A stretch of 64,000 nt of DNA from NCBI GenBank assembly GCA_950295325.1, contig OX485809.1, positions 20,336,001 through 20,400,000 on the forward strand, given 5' to 3'. This stretch comes from Polytrichum commune. Its lineage: Eukaryota > Streptophyta > Polytrichopsida > Polytrichales > Polytrichaceae. Below, piece after piece: positions 25,653 to 37,200 of the stretch (position 1 is its first letter; each line of letters opens with the position of its first letter). The notes beneath the pieces were generated by a model, which saw only the letters and a list, made by a program, of their open reading frames with translations, was not told the origin of the DNA and made no database searches. The translations under genes and the position numbers were made by a program.

Positions 25653-26585
25653 GCCTCGCACCTTGCGTGGGGAAAACGTGGGTACGCAGAATGGCCGTCA
25701 CCGTGTCGGGGAACCTCCTGCGCTCACACCAACCGAGAATGCGTGCAGCGTGCCTGTACCAGAGATAGCGGCACCGCTCCTGCACTCCAAATTGACCTCT
25801 CCGATTCCACCGGCTTGGGCGTGGCGTAGCCAAGAGTGTGCCCGCATCCAAGAGTAGCACCGCCCGTGCTGCGCCTTCCTGCCCTGCGAACCAGTGACGC
25901 AAGTCTGACTCCAAACAAATGCGCTCGCCGCTAGAGCAGGTGCTGCTCCTCTCCATGCGATCCACGCGCTGCAACGATCTCCGAACTGAAAACACGGCGA
26001 CGCTCCGCAGTTTGAAAAAGGGCAGAGCACAATTCGCAGCTTACAAAACATGGCGCTCCGAATCCGGGACTCCATTTCCCCCTCTCACAAAAACTAGTAC
26101 CACAGACGTGGTGGTCACAATCGCTGGGGCTACCTCTATCACATCCAAATCGCCGGCGCCACGACGTCCGGATGGCACTCAACAAAACATGATGATCTAC
26201 AAGAACCCTAAACCTGGAGTGGAGAAGGTGGAAAAAGCGGGGGAATGCCCTCGCGATTCACTTGCCACACGGGAGTGTCCTCCCAACAACCCCGACCGGG
26301 TGCTCCGGTCACCAACGGCCACATGAGGATACGCAGCGTCAACCATAGTACCGTACCCGCAAACCCTCTGCGACCACAGTATTCTATACGACATACGTAG
26401 AAATACTGCGAAGTCCTCACTTATCTCTTCCCCGACATCGCCAGACGGCTCCAAAAATTAGGTGGAAAATCCACCAAGTTTCCTCTGGGTGGTGCCCACA
26501 TCTCCGTAGTTCGGAGGCACCGCTGATTCTGGGAAGGTAGTTCGCCAGCAGGCTCATAAGGTGCACCGTAGGCCATATTGGCCTT
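25653..26585. promoter_or_regulatory. piggyBac right end and presumed transposase promoter region
   Basis: About 930 bp between the transposase ATG and the right inverted repeat. It must contain the promoter and 5' leader if the gene is expressed from its own element. No clear TATA box could be picked out. A second minus-strand frame starting at an ATG at 25995 enters exon 1 in another phase (see findings). Confidence 0.5.
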
Positions 26586-26855
26586 CAACCTCTTTTAAGG
26601 GTTAAGTCCTCCCATATACGCAAATCTCTACATCTCACAATATGCATAAACTAGGTAGCATATATTTATACAATATTATCTCCAGAGAACCCCCTCATGT
26701 GCACTCACAATAACCACATGCATGGAAGGGTGCATCCCTTGGGCTTGGAGTAGATCAAAGGAGTACTTCCCCACATAAGATTCCAATTTCGTCTGAGTTA
26801 ATTCAACTAATCTCTCCAAAATTTGGTCAATTCTACTTCATTGGTTACTCATTGA

Positions 26856-27465
26856 CTCGGGGGGGGGGGGGGGGTAGTCATTGGTTGGAGTAGCAATATA
26901 CGTGCGAACAAATGATAGGGTATTTTAAAAACATGGGGGCAAAATTTTATAAATGGACTTAAGAGTAATATAGGGTATCAAAAATGGCATTGGACATCTT
27001 TAAAGTACTACCGTAGTACCATAGCTGGTTCGTTCAAAAATAATTCTAAAAATAAAAAACGTAAAAATTATGAAATTATGAAGACAGAAAAACGAAAATA
27101 AAATAAATTAATTTTTGCAATCTTTTGGTGTTTCTAAGCCATTTAAGGTCATTTTTACTGATTTTTTTGCTAAAAATGAAAATTGAGAAATTCAGTTTTT
27201 TGAGAGGCAAACCTTATTTTTTCAAAATAAATAAATATTCGTTCGCCAGGGGATGAACCAGCTATTGTGTTACGGTATAGGGTATGAAACAATAGGTAAT
27301 TTGGAATTATAAGTAATGCAAGCCATTTTTCTATTAACACAAAGTAGAAAATTACATAATGATAGCATGTGCAAAAAAGAAGATAATTGAAAGTAATATC
27401 CCCCTATAAAATAGTGGTTGTTCACACCTATATCCTTAACTTTTTAACACACTGGCCCCCCCAAG
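26856..27465. mobile_element. Poly-G-ended MITE (8-bp TSD), copy 1, interrupted
   Basis: The element starts CTC followed by a long G-run and ends with a C-run and AAG, so its ends are inverted repeats of the form CTCGGGG/CCCCGAG. It is flanked by CTCATTGA (26848-26855) and CTCATGGA (27466-27473), an 8-bp duplication with one mismatch, as made by hAT-type transposases. The body is almost identical to copy 2 at 27735-28078 except for a 267-bp insertion (27011-27277). No coding capacity is seen. Confidence 0.85.
27011..27275. mobile_element. 265-bp MITE with TA duplication, nested in copy 1
   Basis: This segment is absent from copy 2, where the site reads gtactatagggtatg; here TA is duplicated at 27009-27010 and 27276-27277. 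The ends are inverted repeats: CCGTAGTACCATAGCTGGTT at the left, and aaccagctattgtgttacgg at the right. The interior is AT-rich and non-coding. TA duplication and short inverted ends fit a Tc1/mariner-derived MITE. Confidence 0.9.
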
Positions 27466-27479
27466 CTCATGGATTAATG

Positions 27480-28610
27480 TGGGTGACACTTTCACACCGA
27501 TTGTTCCCCTAGGGTGCACTATGCTAAACATATACGGCTATATGTGAGTGCACCAAAGGGATATTAATTTGAACGTTGTTGTACTGCGTATACATACATA
27601 TGCTGCATAAATTAAAACTCGTAATCATGTACATATTTGGAGGACCTTTAAAACATGTACAACATTTGTACTTGTATGGTAGTGTCACTTGACTTTAAAG
27701 CATAAGTTTTTTGTTAATGTGAATTTCATTGTGGCTTGGGGGGGGGGTAGTCATTGGTTGGAGTAGCAATATACGTGCGAACAAATGATAGGGTATTTTT
27801 AAAACATGGGGGCAAAAAATTATAAATGAACTTAAGAGTAATATAGGGTATCAAAAATGGCATTGGACATCTTTAAAGTACTATAGGGTATGGAATAATA
27901 GGTAATTTGGAATTATAAGTAATGCAAGCCATTTTTCTATTAACCCAAAGTAGAAATTTACATAATGATAGCATGTGAAAAAAAGAAGAGAATTGAAAGT
28001 AATACCCCCCTATAAAATAGTGGTTGTTCGCACCTATATCCTTAACTTTTTAACACACTGCCCCCCCCCCCCCCCGAGCATTGTGGCTATGTAGAGGTAG
28101 AGGATTCTAATGTTTTTAAAGTAAACTTGTTGGTCAATTGAATGGCAATCGATGTCATCTAAAGGTCAACTGAATTGGATTAAGGCTGGCAATTTCAATA
28201 TGAAATATAAACTCTATCCCGCAACAAATCATAATACTATGTTAAAATCTTGGTTGTGATTATGGTTGGTATTTTTTGAACCACCTATAGCTAAAATTAA
28301 TTAAAAAAACACGAGGAAGAGCAACCAACTAAGCTCCAATAAGGGTTTAATTTGTTGGGAGGGTTTATAAGATGCATAGAAAGTTCGGTAATTGTTGGAT
28401 GGACTGTAGGGATCCAATTGGCTTGATGGACTGCCCATCGAATTGTAGATTGGCTTATGTTGGTATCAAAATTGAACCAACAAGTAAACATATGATCTAG
28501 CTGATCATTTGATGGTAGATTTGGAAACATTAATTACATTAGCTTCTATGACATGTATTGCAAACCTAGATGGTTATGAGTGTCAGCGTGGGGATGAAAA
28601 AAACTTCGAT
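27480..28610 (-). repeat. R1 repeat, copy B (inverted), interrupted
   Basis: Reverse complement of copy A at 7650-8580, split by the poly-G MITE at 27735-28078. Matching blocks run from the gtgcactatg end near 27520 through tggaggacctttaaaacatg and ttggttgtgattatgg to gcttctatgacatgtattgc near 28545. An open frame at 28297-28530 on the minus strand lies in this repeat and has no recognisable product. Confidence 0.8.
27735..28078. mobile_element. Poly-G-ended MITE (8-bp TSD), copy 2, intact 344 bp
   Basis: Starts CTTGGGGGG and ends CCCCCGAG, flanked by CATTGTGG at 27727-27734 and 28079-28086. The empty site is preserved in the R1 fragment at 28742-28749, where CATTGTGG occurs once and the sequence runs on without the element. 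This fixes both the boundaries and the 8-bp duplication. Confidence 0.92.
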
Positions 28611-28611
28611 G

Positions 28612-28850
28612 ACTATGCTGCATGAATTAAAACTTGTAATCATGTACATATTTGGAGGACCTTTAAAACATGTACAACATTTGTACTTGTATGGTAGTGT
28701 CACTTGACTTTACAACATAAGTTTTTTGTTAATGTGAATTTCATTGTGGCTATGTAGAGGTAGAGGATTCTAATGTTTTTAAAGTACACTTGTTGGTCAA
28801 TTGAATGGCAATCGATGTCATCTAAAGGTCAACTGAATTGGATTAATCGC
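28612..28850 (-). repeat. R1 repeat, partial copy C
   Basis: Directly repeats 27600-27734 plus 28079-28190, from gctgcatgaattaaaactt to ctgaattggatta, without the MITE. It ends at a G-run followed by ctagtcattgg, which recalls the start of the poly-G MITE and may be a relic of a third copy. Confidence 0.85.
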
Positions 28851-28869
28851 AAGGGGGGGGGGGATCTGG

Positions 28870-29349
28870 CTAGTCATTGGTGATCATTTCATTAGGAAAA
28901 TTGCTTTTGATTAACTTTAAAATTGGCATTTGGAGGTGTAAACCTTTACTAATTTGTACAAAAATCATATGAATGTAATCCTCTCTAATTGTGTAATGGC
29001 AAGTGATGAATACATTGAAAGTATAATTAAGGTTGCTACATAAACAATTGTTCCAAAGGGGAGGCTTTTTACCCTGAGATATCTGCCTTCTTAGCCACAT
29101 GCAAGGTTCAGGTCCGATCGATATCTTCAGAGTCAATTGGTATTTGGTATTTACTCTCCTGCCATTGGGTTGAATCATGAATACTAAGAATGGCGTTTTT
29201 ATGTGTGGAAAACGTCGTTCGAGGGCATTCTTTGTTCTAAAATGTTCAAAAACATTGTCTCCGCTCACACATGGATTTTGAGGTTCATTGTTTATTGACT
29301 TTTTTTGTTCTAGAAAATTCCTGAACATGTCCCCATTCTTAGTGCTCAT
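28870..29349 (-). CDS. Unrecognised 159-codon open frame
   Basis: An uninterrupted minus-strand frame in AT-rich sequence. I do not recognise the product. It contains an SGDNVFEHFRTKNALERRFP segment and a weakly hydrophobic C-terminal half. There are no flanking splice sites or partner exons that I can support, and it abuts a repeat, so it may be a transposon remnant or chance frame. Confidence 0.25.
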   Translation of the reverse strand: MSTKNGDMFRNFLEQKKSINNEPQNPCVSGDNVFEHFRTKNALERRFPHIKTPFLVFMIQPNGRRVNTKYQLTLKISIGPEPCMWLRRQISQGKKPPLWNNCLCSNLNYTFNVFITCHYTIREDYIHMIFVQISKGLHLQMPILKLIKSNFPNEMITND

Positions 29350-29819
29350 GGACCTGATTCATATCCATGGTTCTTTCACATCCTTGGGACTTCTTTAGAT
29401 ATATCCCGCAATTAAAATTAGTCGACTCATGACAAGAACAAAATCAAATGAAAAACTAATTTTAACGATTTTAATGAATTCCTAGAAATGCATGCTCCCC
29501 CCTCCACCCACCTTTTCAAAAGAAGTATAGAGGTTTTATCATTTCAAGCTTCAAAACCGGAGTTTAGATGCACGATCCAAAAATTGAAGATTCTTCTTTC
29601 ACTCCAAAACTATCGACGCCTAGATGCACATTCAATCATAAACTTATGTTGAAGTGGCGATTTTCTCCTCACACATACACCTCTCACGCCTCGGCACATG
29701 CATGTCATAAATGATGTGAAGGCTTGCAAACAACTTAAGCTAATTCCACTAAATGGCGTCCACTAACTACAAACACACACAATGTCATACATAGATACAT
29801 ACATACCTAGTAGAAGAGG

Positions 29820-29910
29820 TAGTGGAGCGACTCGCGAGCCTCGTAACTCGCGGGGGGGCAATGCAGCGGCTGGCGACTGCGTGGGCCTGATTGCTGATGC
29901 TCGCCCCCGC

Positions 29911-29943
<33 letters not shown>

Positions 29944-30176
29944 TCGGCTGTGTGTAAGTATGTCTGAGCGATGTCGGAGCGGCGTAACGAGGATGGGAGG
30001 CATGGAAGCGCGGATACCGGGGGGCGGGAGCCGTGGCACGCGTGGAAGTGATGATGATGAACCAAGATAGGAAGGGGCGGGGCAGGGAAGGGAAGGCCAA
30101 GGGCAGCGGCAGCGCGAGTCTAAGAGAGCATTAACTTAACGTAGGCAAGGAGAGAGGGCGAGAGAGTGAGAGAAAC

Positions 30177-30260
<84 letters not shown>

Positions 30261-30447
30261 CTGGGGAGAGAGGACATGGGGCGCCAGCTGCTGCTGCTGC
30301 CGCTGTTGCAGGTGCAGGCACAGTGCAACCACAGTGCAGCGAGTCTAGGAGCACCAAAGTAGCTAGCTGGCCGGTCGCAGAGCAGAATTAGCAGCAGGGG
30401 CAGAAAGGGAGAGATAGAGGAGCTGGGTAGTCTGCTGCCTGCTGGGG
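29820..30447 (+). promoter_or_regulatory. GC-rich promoter/5' leader of the BTB gene with long (GA)n tract
   Basis: The sequence becomes GC- and purine-rich about 600 bp before the BTB start codon and contains a (GA)n tract of about 40 units (30177-30257). Long GA/CT tracts in 5' leaders are common in plant genes and can be bound by GAGA-binding BBR/BPC factors; whether this one is regulatory is an inference. The tract makes long Leu/Ser and Arg/Glu frames that are not genes. Confidence 0.6.
29905..29938. repeat. (GA)n microsatellite
   Basis: About 14 GA units in the GC-rich region upstream of the BTB gene. Confidence 0.9.
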
Positions 30448-33400
30448 ATGGCCGTAGTGGCGACCCGGGCGGCGGGAGCAGGAGCAGCAGGGAGGTCGAA
30501 GCCAGCGGGGGGCGCGGGGGGGCGGGAGACTCGAGCTGGGCTGCTGTATGGTGGAGTCGGGGGAGGTGGAGGTGGGGGTGATGGCGGGGATCAAAGTGAG
30601 AGTTGGCATAGAGGAGGGGGAGGTGGAGCAGCTGCGGGGAGGATGTCGCGGAGGGAGGCTCGGGAGCAGCGCGAGTCCAAGGAGTTGAGGAGTACTAGTA
30701 GCGTTGTAGCGGGTTCGGCAGCTGAGAGCGCAGTGGTGTACAGGGATGCAGCGGGCGGGTTCGCGAGCTCCTGGTGCGGGTGTATGAGCCGGTCGGGTGT
30801 GTTGTCACCGCCACCGGTGTCCAGGAACGGGCTGCAGCGGGGAGCTAAGAAGCTTTCGGGGTCGGGAGAGATTAAAGGCGGAGGGGACATTGGGGCGTTG
30901 GTGAAGAGTTTTAGTGGTGGGTTTGAGAGGGGCGGTGGGACACCGGGGGGGTCGCCGTTTCGGCCAAGGTTGTCGCCTGGGAAAGTTTCTCCTCTTGTGG
31001 AGGTTATACCTCCTGCGCAAGCTGCACCAGTTGCAGCAGCTATGGCGCCTGCGGTGTTCTCCATGTCTAACTACTTGTCGGCAGGGAAGCAGCCGGGGGG
31101 AGTGTCGAGTTCGCCCCCCGTCGACAAGATTAAAGCTTCCCCTACGTTGTTCGAGATGATGACCCACGAGCAGGAATTGCAGGGGCCGAAGCCCTTGCAC
31201 ACCATTTCCCTCAGCCAGCAGCTCACATTCCAGGAGAAAATGAAGACCATACTGGCAGGTATAAATTATAACATCATCATTATCCTCCTCCTCGTCATCA
31301 TCATCGTCGTCATCATAATTCGTCGTCGTCGTGCCCAATGCGCAGCGGGAGGTAGAGTGGGCGACTTTGTCCTCGAAAGGGCAACCTCGGAGCCAGTGTT
31401 ATATTAACATTGCTTCCAGCATTGCCCTGCCGGACTCACAACTGTGGTCTTTCGTGAGGAAGACAATGGTATCAGTCGTGGACCCAGCCTAAGTAAGCTC
31501 CGAGAAGTAGGTTGTATAAGAAGAAGCTTTCAATGTACTCGGCAAGCCCACTTGTCTTTAAGGATCTCAATGAGCGATGTCAATGACGGTCAGGGTCCCC
31601 CTTTCACAATTTTATGGCAGAAATCGAAATGTCATTGGAACGTGGGTTGCTCCAAGAGCGGGGGCCATAGCTCAATACCTATCCTACCTCGGAAGTATGT
31701 ATCTGTATCTAGGTTTGGGGCCAAGCTAAGGTTTCTGAAGGCAAGCGAAAGGTGAAAGAATCAATCCCAAGAGGATAATAGCTAATTATGTTATCACTTG
31801 CTCTACGTATAGTCTGACAGTGGTTGTGGCTACAATGGATAGGGAGCAGCCCGGGGAACCAGTTCAACGACACGGCAACGAGCGATCTGAAGCTGACCCT
31901 GAACAACAGGGAAGGGTACAGCGTGACGGTCAATGTGCATCGGCACATATTGGTCACACACAGCAGGTTCTTCGCAGCCAAGCTTTCGGATCGTTGGTCG
32001 AAACAGCAGCGGGCGAATCCAAATCTTATCGAAATTACCGACATTGACGACGTCGAGATATACTTGGAGACTCTGCGCCTGATGTACTGTCAAGACGTGA
32101 AGAGGAGTCTAATGAAGGAAAATGTGTGCCGAGTTCTTGGCATTCTGAAGGTGGGTTCTTGGTGTAGGCCACCCCGCATGAAACGTTAGTCTAGAAGATA
32201 ATCAAATTATAATGACCACGGTCAATAAAAAGTGACCTCGCCGGTTCAAATAGGAATAGGTTATTTTGTGACGAAGACAAACCAAAAACTCTGGGTTTTG
32301 GTGATGAGCTAAAGGAAAGTTGTTGTTCTTGATGGGCATGTGCAGCTTTCTGCCCACATCATGTTCGAAGGGGGCGTGTTTGCATGCCTGGAATATCTAG
32401 AGGCCGTGCCATGGGCTGAGGACGAAGAGGAAAAGGTGACAGCTCTTCTAGGGCAGTTGCAACTGGAGAGTGTGGGTGTTGCAGCGGATGTTATGAAGCG
32501 CTGCTCGGCACTTGAGAGCTCCAACTCGGAAGACGTTCTTGTTCGACTTTTGCACTCGGTTACCAAAGGTCTGTATGTCCACAGTGCTGCAGTAATTGAA
32601 CATCTGGTTTTCAAACTCGTCCACATGACGCCGTTTTCTGAACAGTTCTTCAAAAGGGCGGCTTACTGTTCAACTGTAGAGGTGGTGGTTTTGATGCCTC
32701 TGTGCTTGTCTTCCAGGAACCGATGACAAAGCCCGGAGAGAGATGAAAGCTCTGGTCTCCAGAATGCTGCGGGAGAATATGGCACAAAACAAAGAAACAG
32801 TTGATGTGAGCAAGGAGAGTTTGTACCGAGCTTGCCACGGATGTCTTGACTCCCTGCTCCATCTCTTCATGCAGGTCTGTGCTTCCAAGTTTTTGGTAGA
32901 CCTTGTACTCTAAACTAGTCGAAGTCCTAAGCTGGTTTGCAAATCTGGTTTACCAGGCAGTATGAGAGGTTAGGTGAGATTATTGTCGGACTTACCTTTC
33001 TGTTCACCCTTTACCAATCGACCGACGATAGCTGAGTCATGCTGCTTCCATGATGTGCTGCAGTCTAAAGGTGGGGACGACAGGGGAATGCTTGTTGAGA
33101 TATCACGACAGGCAGACAACCTTCACTGGCTGGTGGACATACTCATTGACCGCCGCATTGCTGATGATTTTGTTCGCATGTGGGCCCATCAAGCTGAGCT
33201 CGCTACCTTGCACATGCAGGTGCCTGTCATGTTCCGATATGAAGTCAGCCGTCTTACTGCACGCCTTTGCATTGCTATCGGGAAGGGCCAAGTACGATTC
33301 AAATCACTCTCTCTTGCATGCCCTTATCTACTTAGGCCATCCGCAGAGAGCAGAGAGAGTGGCATGGCAGTCAAAAATTTTACCTTCTGAAATGACCTAC

Positions 33401-34208
33401 CTCGACATGTTGTCCCCGGTGTGGCAACTCTCCCTTTTAGAACACTTGCTTCTAATACTTCTAATGGATACATGATTTTTCTCCCACAAAGTGAAGAAAC
33501 ATGCCTCCAAAGAGGGCATAGAAAGGGATCTATTCGTATGATTTTGAGTTCGAATTAGAGAAGGTGTGCATTTTCAATTGTCAGTTGTAAAACTAATTAG
33601 ACGCAACTTTTCTAAAACATGGGTCACCATCCAGACCCCCTAGATGTTGAATTTCACTTCTAAGAAAATCTATGAGATCTCTTAGAAATTCAAATCTTAA
33701 AACTGGTTATAAAGCAAAAGAATCTTCAGAAGAAAGCTTCTTAGAATGTTCAGCAGCTCCAAACCAAGTTCTAAAGACGGTGATTCCTGCGAGTGCTACG
33801 GATAGTTGCCACCCTGGGATGTTGTCAAGATATTACTAAATTAGGTGCATTAAAGAATCGTTCTCATGTCAAAAGCTGTGACTGTGATATTGTCAGGTGC
33901 TGTCTCCAAAAGATGTGCGGTTCTTGTTGCTACAGACATGGCTGCAGCCACTAGTGGACGACTTCGCATGGATGCAAAGATGTTGCCGGAACCTAGACAA
34001 AAAGGTTGTGGAGGAAGGCATTAGTCAAACCATCCTTACCCTCCCTTTGAAACAGCAGCAGACCATTCTTCTCTCCTGGTTTGATCGCTTCTCAAGCTCC
34101 GGCGATGACTGTCCGAATTTGCAGAAAGCCTTCGAGGTCTGGTGGCGAAGAACATTCACTCGTCCTAGTGTGGAAGAGGACAGTTGTGGTCCTCAACCCT
34201 CGTTCTGA
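30448..34208 (+). CDS. BTB/POZ domain protein, six exons, 679 aa
   Basis: Exons: 30448-31258, 31843-32150, 32346-32568, 32717-32874, 33064-33291, 33897-34208; all GT-AG, joined length 2040 nt, in frame to TGA. Residues 1-270 are a Gly/Ser-rich, probably disordered region ending in a conserved-looking [13 protein letters not shown]. The BTB/POZ domain follows (about 271-380: [55 protein letters not shown]). Exons 3-6 encode a helical region with WAEDEEEKV and end in [20 protein letters not shown] followed by [11 protein letters not shown]. This layout and C-terminus match plant BTB/POZ proteins of the At3g05675/At1g63850 type; such proteins are thought to be substrate adaptors for CUL3 E3 ligases, but targets are unknown. 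The start was chosen as the first ATG after the GA leader; a later in-frame Met near residue 65 is possible. No damage seen. Confidence 0.88.
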
Positions 34209-37200
34209 GCTCCAAAAGGTTTAGGGCATACGGAAAGGTGGATGCTACTGCACCAGGCTTGTATCCGAACAAGTCTGGAAAGGTGCATCTGCTGTTACAT
34301 GTGGAGCTGGGCCATCATTTGTTGAGAGGAGGACCTGAGGTTTGATCTATTGGCGAGAATCGAATTACCAAGCACTGAAATCATGTTGTGGCCACTGATT
34401 ATAAGCTGAGGTTAATTGGCAGTGGTGGAATAGCAAAATTGAATTCAGGGCAGCAGATTATTGAGCTCTTTCGCAGCAATGGGCATCTGCGATTGTCTAG
34501 CAGCTATTTTTATCCCTGCAGACGGCGTGCAGTGGGCATTGTGGGTTCTTCGAGGAAGTGTTGGTGGAAGAGTTCGAGCGAAAGTTGCCGAATCTAGGGG
34601 AGTGGGGTGTGTGGTCCGTTGGCAGGTCTGGTGGTTTCCAGGCTTGGGGTTGAGCTCTCGTGCACATCATAATTATTAGGGTGCTCGAAGTAAGATATCG
34701 AGACTGCTGGTAATTAATTCTGTCGAGTGCCGTTTGACACTGAGGATTATGAGTTACTTACTCAAGAGACTCAAAGTATGTCTTGATGCAGCAAAGGGAG
34801 GATGGGAGTCTGCATACTCGGCTGAATCTGCTGTTAGTGACAATAGCTTAGGAACACTATTAGGGTTACAGTAATCTATTACCGAATTAAGCTTAGTACT
34901 CAGGGTAACTTGAGCCTGTGACCGCGTACATCATGGGCCTGCATTGCCGGGAGCTCATGAACCCCAACAGGCGGATGGGAATTGCTGCAATTTGCAATGT
35001 TGCGTAGTGGTAGGGGCACTCAGCTGCCATGTAAAAATATTGGTAGATAGCCAAGAATCCAGTCAACCCTAGCGTGTGCAGTATAGGAGGAGGAGGTTCA
35101 CAGAATCTTGTGTATCCGATTGCATTTTTTTGACTATGCTTTGGACGCGGAGTCTGGCATTTCAGTTTTTGGATATACAGCAGGAAGGACAGGGGTTTGA
35201 CCCTCATCTGGCCGCCCTCAAGCTTTTTGCACACCCATATTCACAACTCTGTTTGTACCCAAACAATCATCTGATGATGCGATCTTGTAACACATGGAGT
35301 GTGTATCTTCAGCTTTAAATTCCTTTTCTAATTCGGCCACATTTTGTGTCGAAGGATTCCTCTCAACGCCCTGTTTCCAAGCATGTTTCTCCTCTTTGTG
35401 CAAGAACAGATCTTCAATTCAGTAAAAGTACCAAAAGTGATTCAGAAACAAATTAACATCCTAAAAGCGATAGTTGCCTCTCAGGGGCAGTGAATGGGGA
35501 GAACTGACAACCAGTTACAGATGAGCGGGTTGAGTTTGAGAAACAACCAACTGAAGTTCAAGACTTTGGAAAATTACCGATGACTTTGGAGAAGTTTAGA
35601 GATCACACCTCAAATTAGTGAAGAAAAACTGAAAGATGTCAACATCTAGTCAGTTGGACTCGGGAACAGTTTTGCCCAAAAATATTCACGGACACAGTTT
35701 TGCCCAAAAATCTTCCCGGACACTGCCTCGAGTGGAACTTTGGGAAAACGGAGATAGTCAGCAACAAAACATAGCAGAGGCACATTTTGTGCCATTTTCA
35801 TGGAGCAATTCTTCTTCTCCTTGATTACTCCAGCTACGTTTGTCAGCTGGAATCCTGCAGGTTTGATCCACATGACCTGACCTCAGTTTGCACACCAAAG
35901 GAGATGAAAAGGGAACTGGAAATGGTCCCATTCTGACAACTGAAAGGCCCGTGAAAGGGTCCGTGCCCCGTGAATTGTTACTGGAAAAGAGTTTGGACTT
36001 TCGATCATAGTACACTAGTATGTTGCTATCAAATCCAAGAGTCGCCACGTTTGTAAACTTAGTTACCTAGTACACTTTGACATACCATGATAATCTATCT
36101 TCACAAAGAGTTAGGGATGCCTCGAGAGCCCGGGTCTGTCTTGAAGTCAACAAGCTCAGGCTAGAACTTTGTAGTATCTGCACTAAGTAGGTTCTGAATT
36201 AGTGTGATCAATATTCAATTCCTGACAGTTTGTAAATATTCCAAAAATCTGACATTTTGAGTATATTTGGACAAGCCACTTGTTAATAAAAATAATGAGG
36301 GATGTGCACTTCATATGGGGACAAAAACATCAACCGACAACAACAAATGCAACACCACAACAACCACAACTACGAATGTTTGTATTTCATGTTTGTCAAA
36401 CATCGTATTTGTATAGTTTTGTGATCTAGTGTGTGTCGTGTTGGTAGTTGGAATCGTCCAAAATTCATGCATGAATCCAAATATACTTAAATCCTACTTA
36501 AAATATATGTATAGTAATAATAATTGTAGTTTTGAGCCAAACTTATTATAGATTAACAAATAATCTCCTTAAATAATTGTCGATTTGAATTAGCTTCTTA
36601 AGGTCTAATCTTTACAATAGCAAACACACAGTAATGAACACATAAATTGAATTCCAAATATCTACATGTGTCAAGTCTCAATAAGTGAAATTAACTTATC
36701 TCAAATTTCAATAACTTGGAATGGCATATCAATTTACATGAGGTCACACTAGTGAGCCAATTTAATACAAGTTATTTAAATTAGTGCATTGGGAAGGTGA
36801 AAACATAGTGACCTATTTTATGACATGCAATTATTATCCTTTTAATAATCAACATCAAAGTACGCAAATTAGTATGGCAAACTAACTTGGAATAAATCGG
36901 TTCTCAACCTAAAAGGGGAACTGGCCTTTACTTAGATCCCCCTCATCCATAATGAATTATTTTACATGCACGCTATGAAGCTCTAGCCCTTGGTGCACGT
37001 TGGGTATAGTAGTACACTACATTAGAGAATTTATTCCCTATTCATTTTTGAGTGTAGAATGTGTTTTGAGAATTATAGAAAGAGATCATATGTACCAATC
37101 TTTATAACATTGTTCAAGCTTATGTCTACTCAATGTTCACAACCTCCTAGAATTAGGAAAAGTAAGCGAGCATTAAAGTTTCGAGATTCAACTGAATTTT

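Larger units (their letters stand above)
17427..26601 (-). mobile_element. Complete piggyBac element, 9175 bp
   Basis: The left end is CCCTTAAAAGATGTTG (17427-17442) preceded by TTAA (17423-17426). The right end is CAACCTCTTTTAAGGG (26586-26601) followed by TTAA (26602-26605). The ends are inverted repeats matching at 15 of 16 positions. A TTAA duplication and CCC termini are the hallmarks of the piggyBac superfamily. A spliced transposase gene occupies 25652-19656 on the minus strand and reads open throughout, so the copy may be autonomous. The element is large for piggyBac, partly because of an internal duplication at 23.2-24.9 kb. Its GC content is clearly higher than that of the flanks, which also marks it as a later arrival. 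piggyBac is best known from animals; reports from plants are few. Confidence 0.95.

Noticed and set aside
30120-30357. Long Leu/Ser and Arg/Glu open frames
   Set aside because: They are translations of the (GA)n microsatellite in the BTB 5' region.
30591-31338. Minus-strand frames opposite BTB exon 1
   Set aside because: Shadows of GC-rich coding sequence; the plus strand has consistent exons and a recognised domain.
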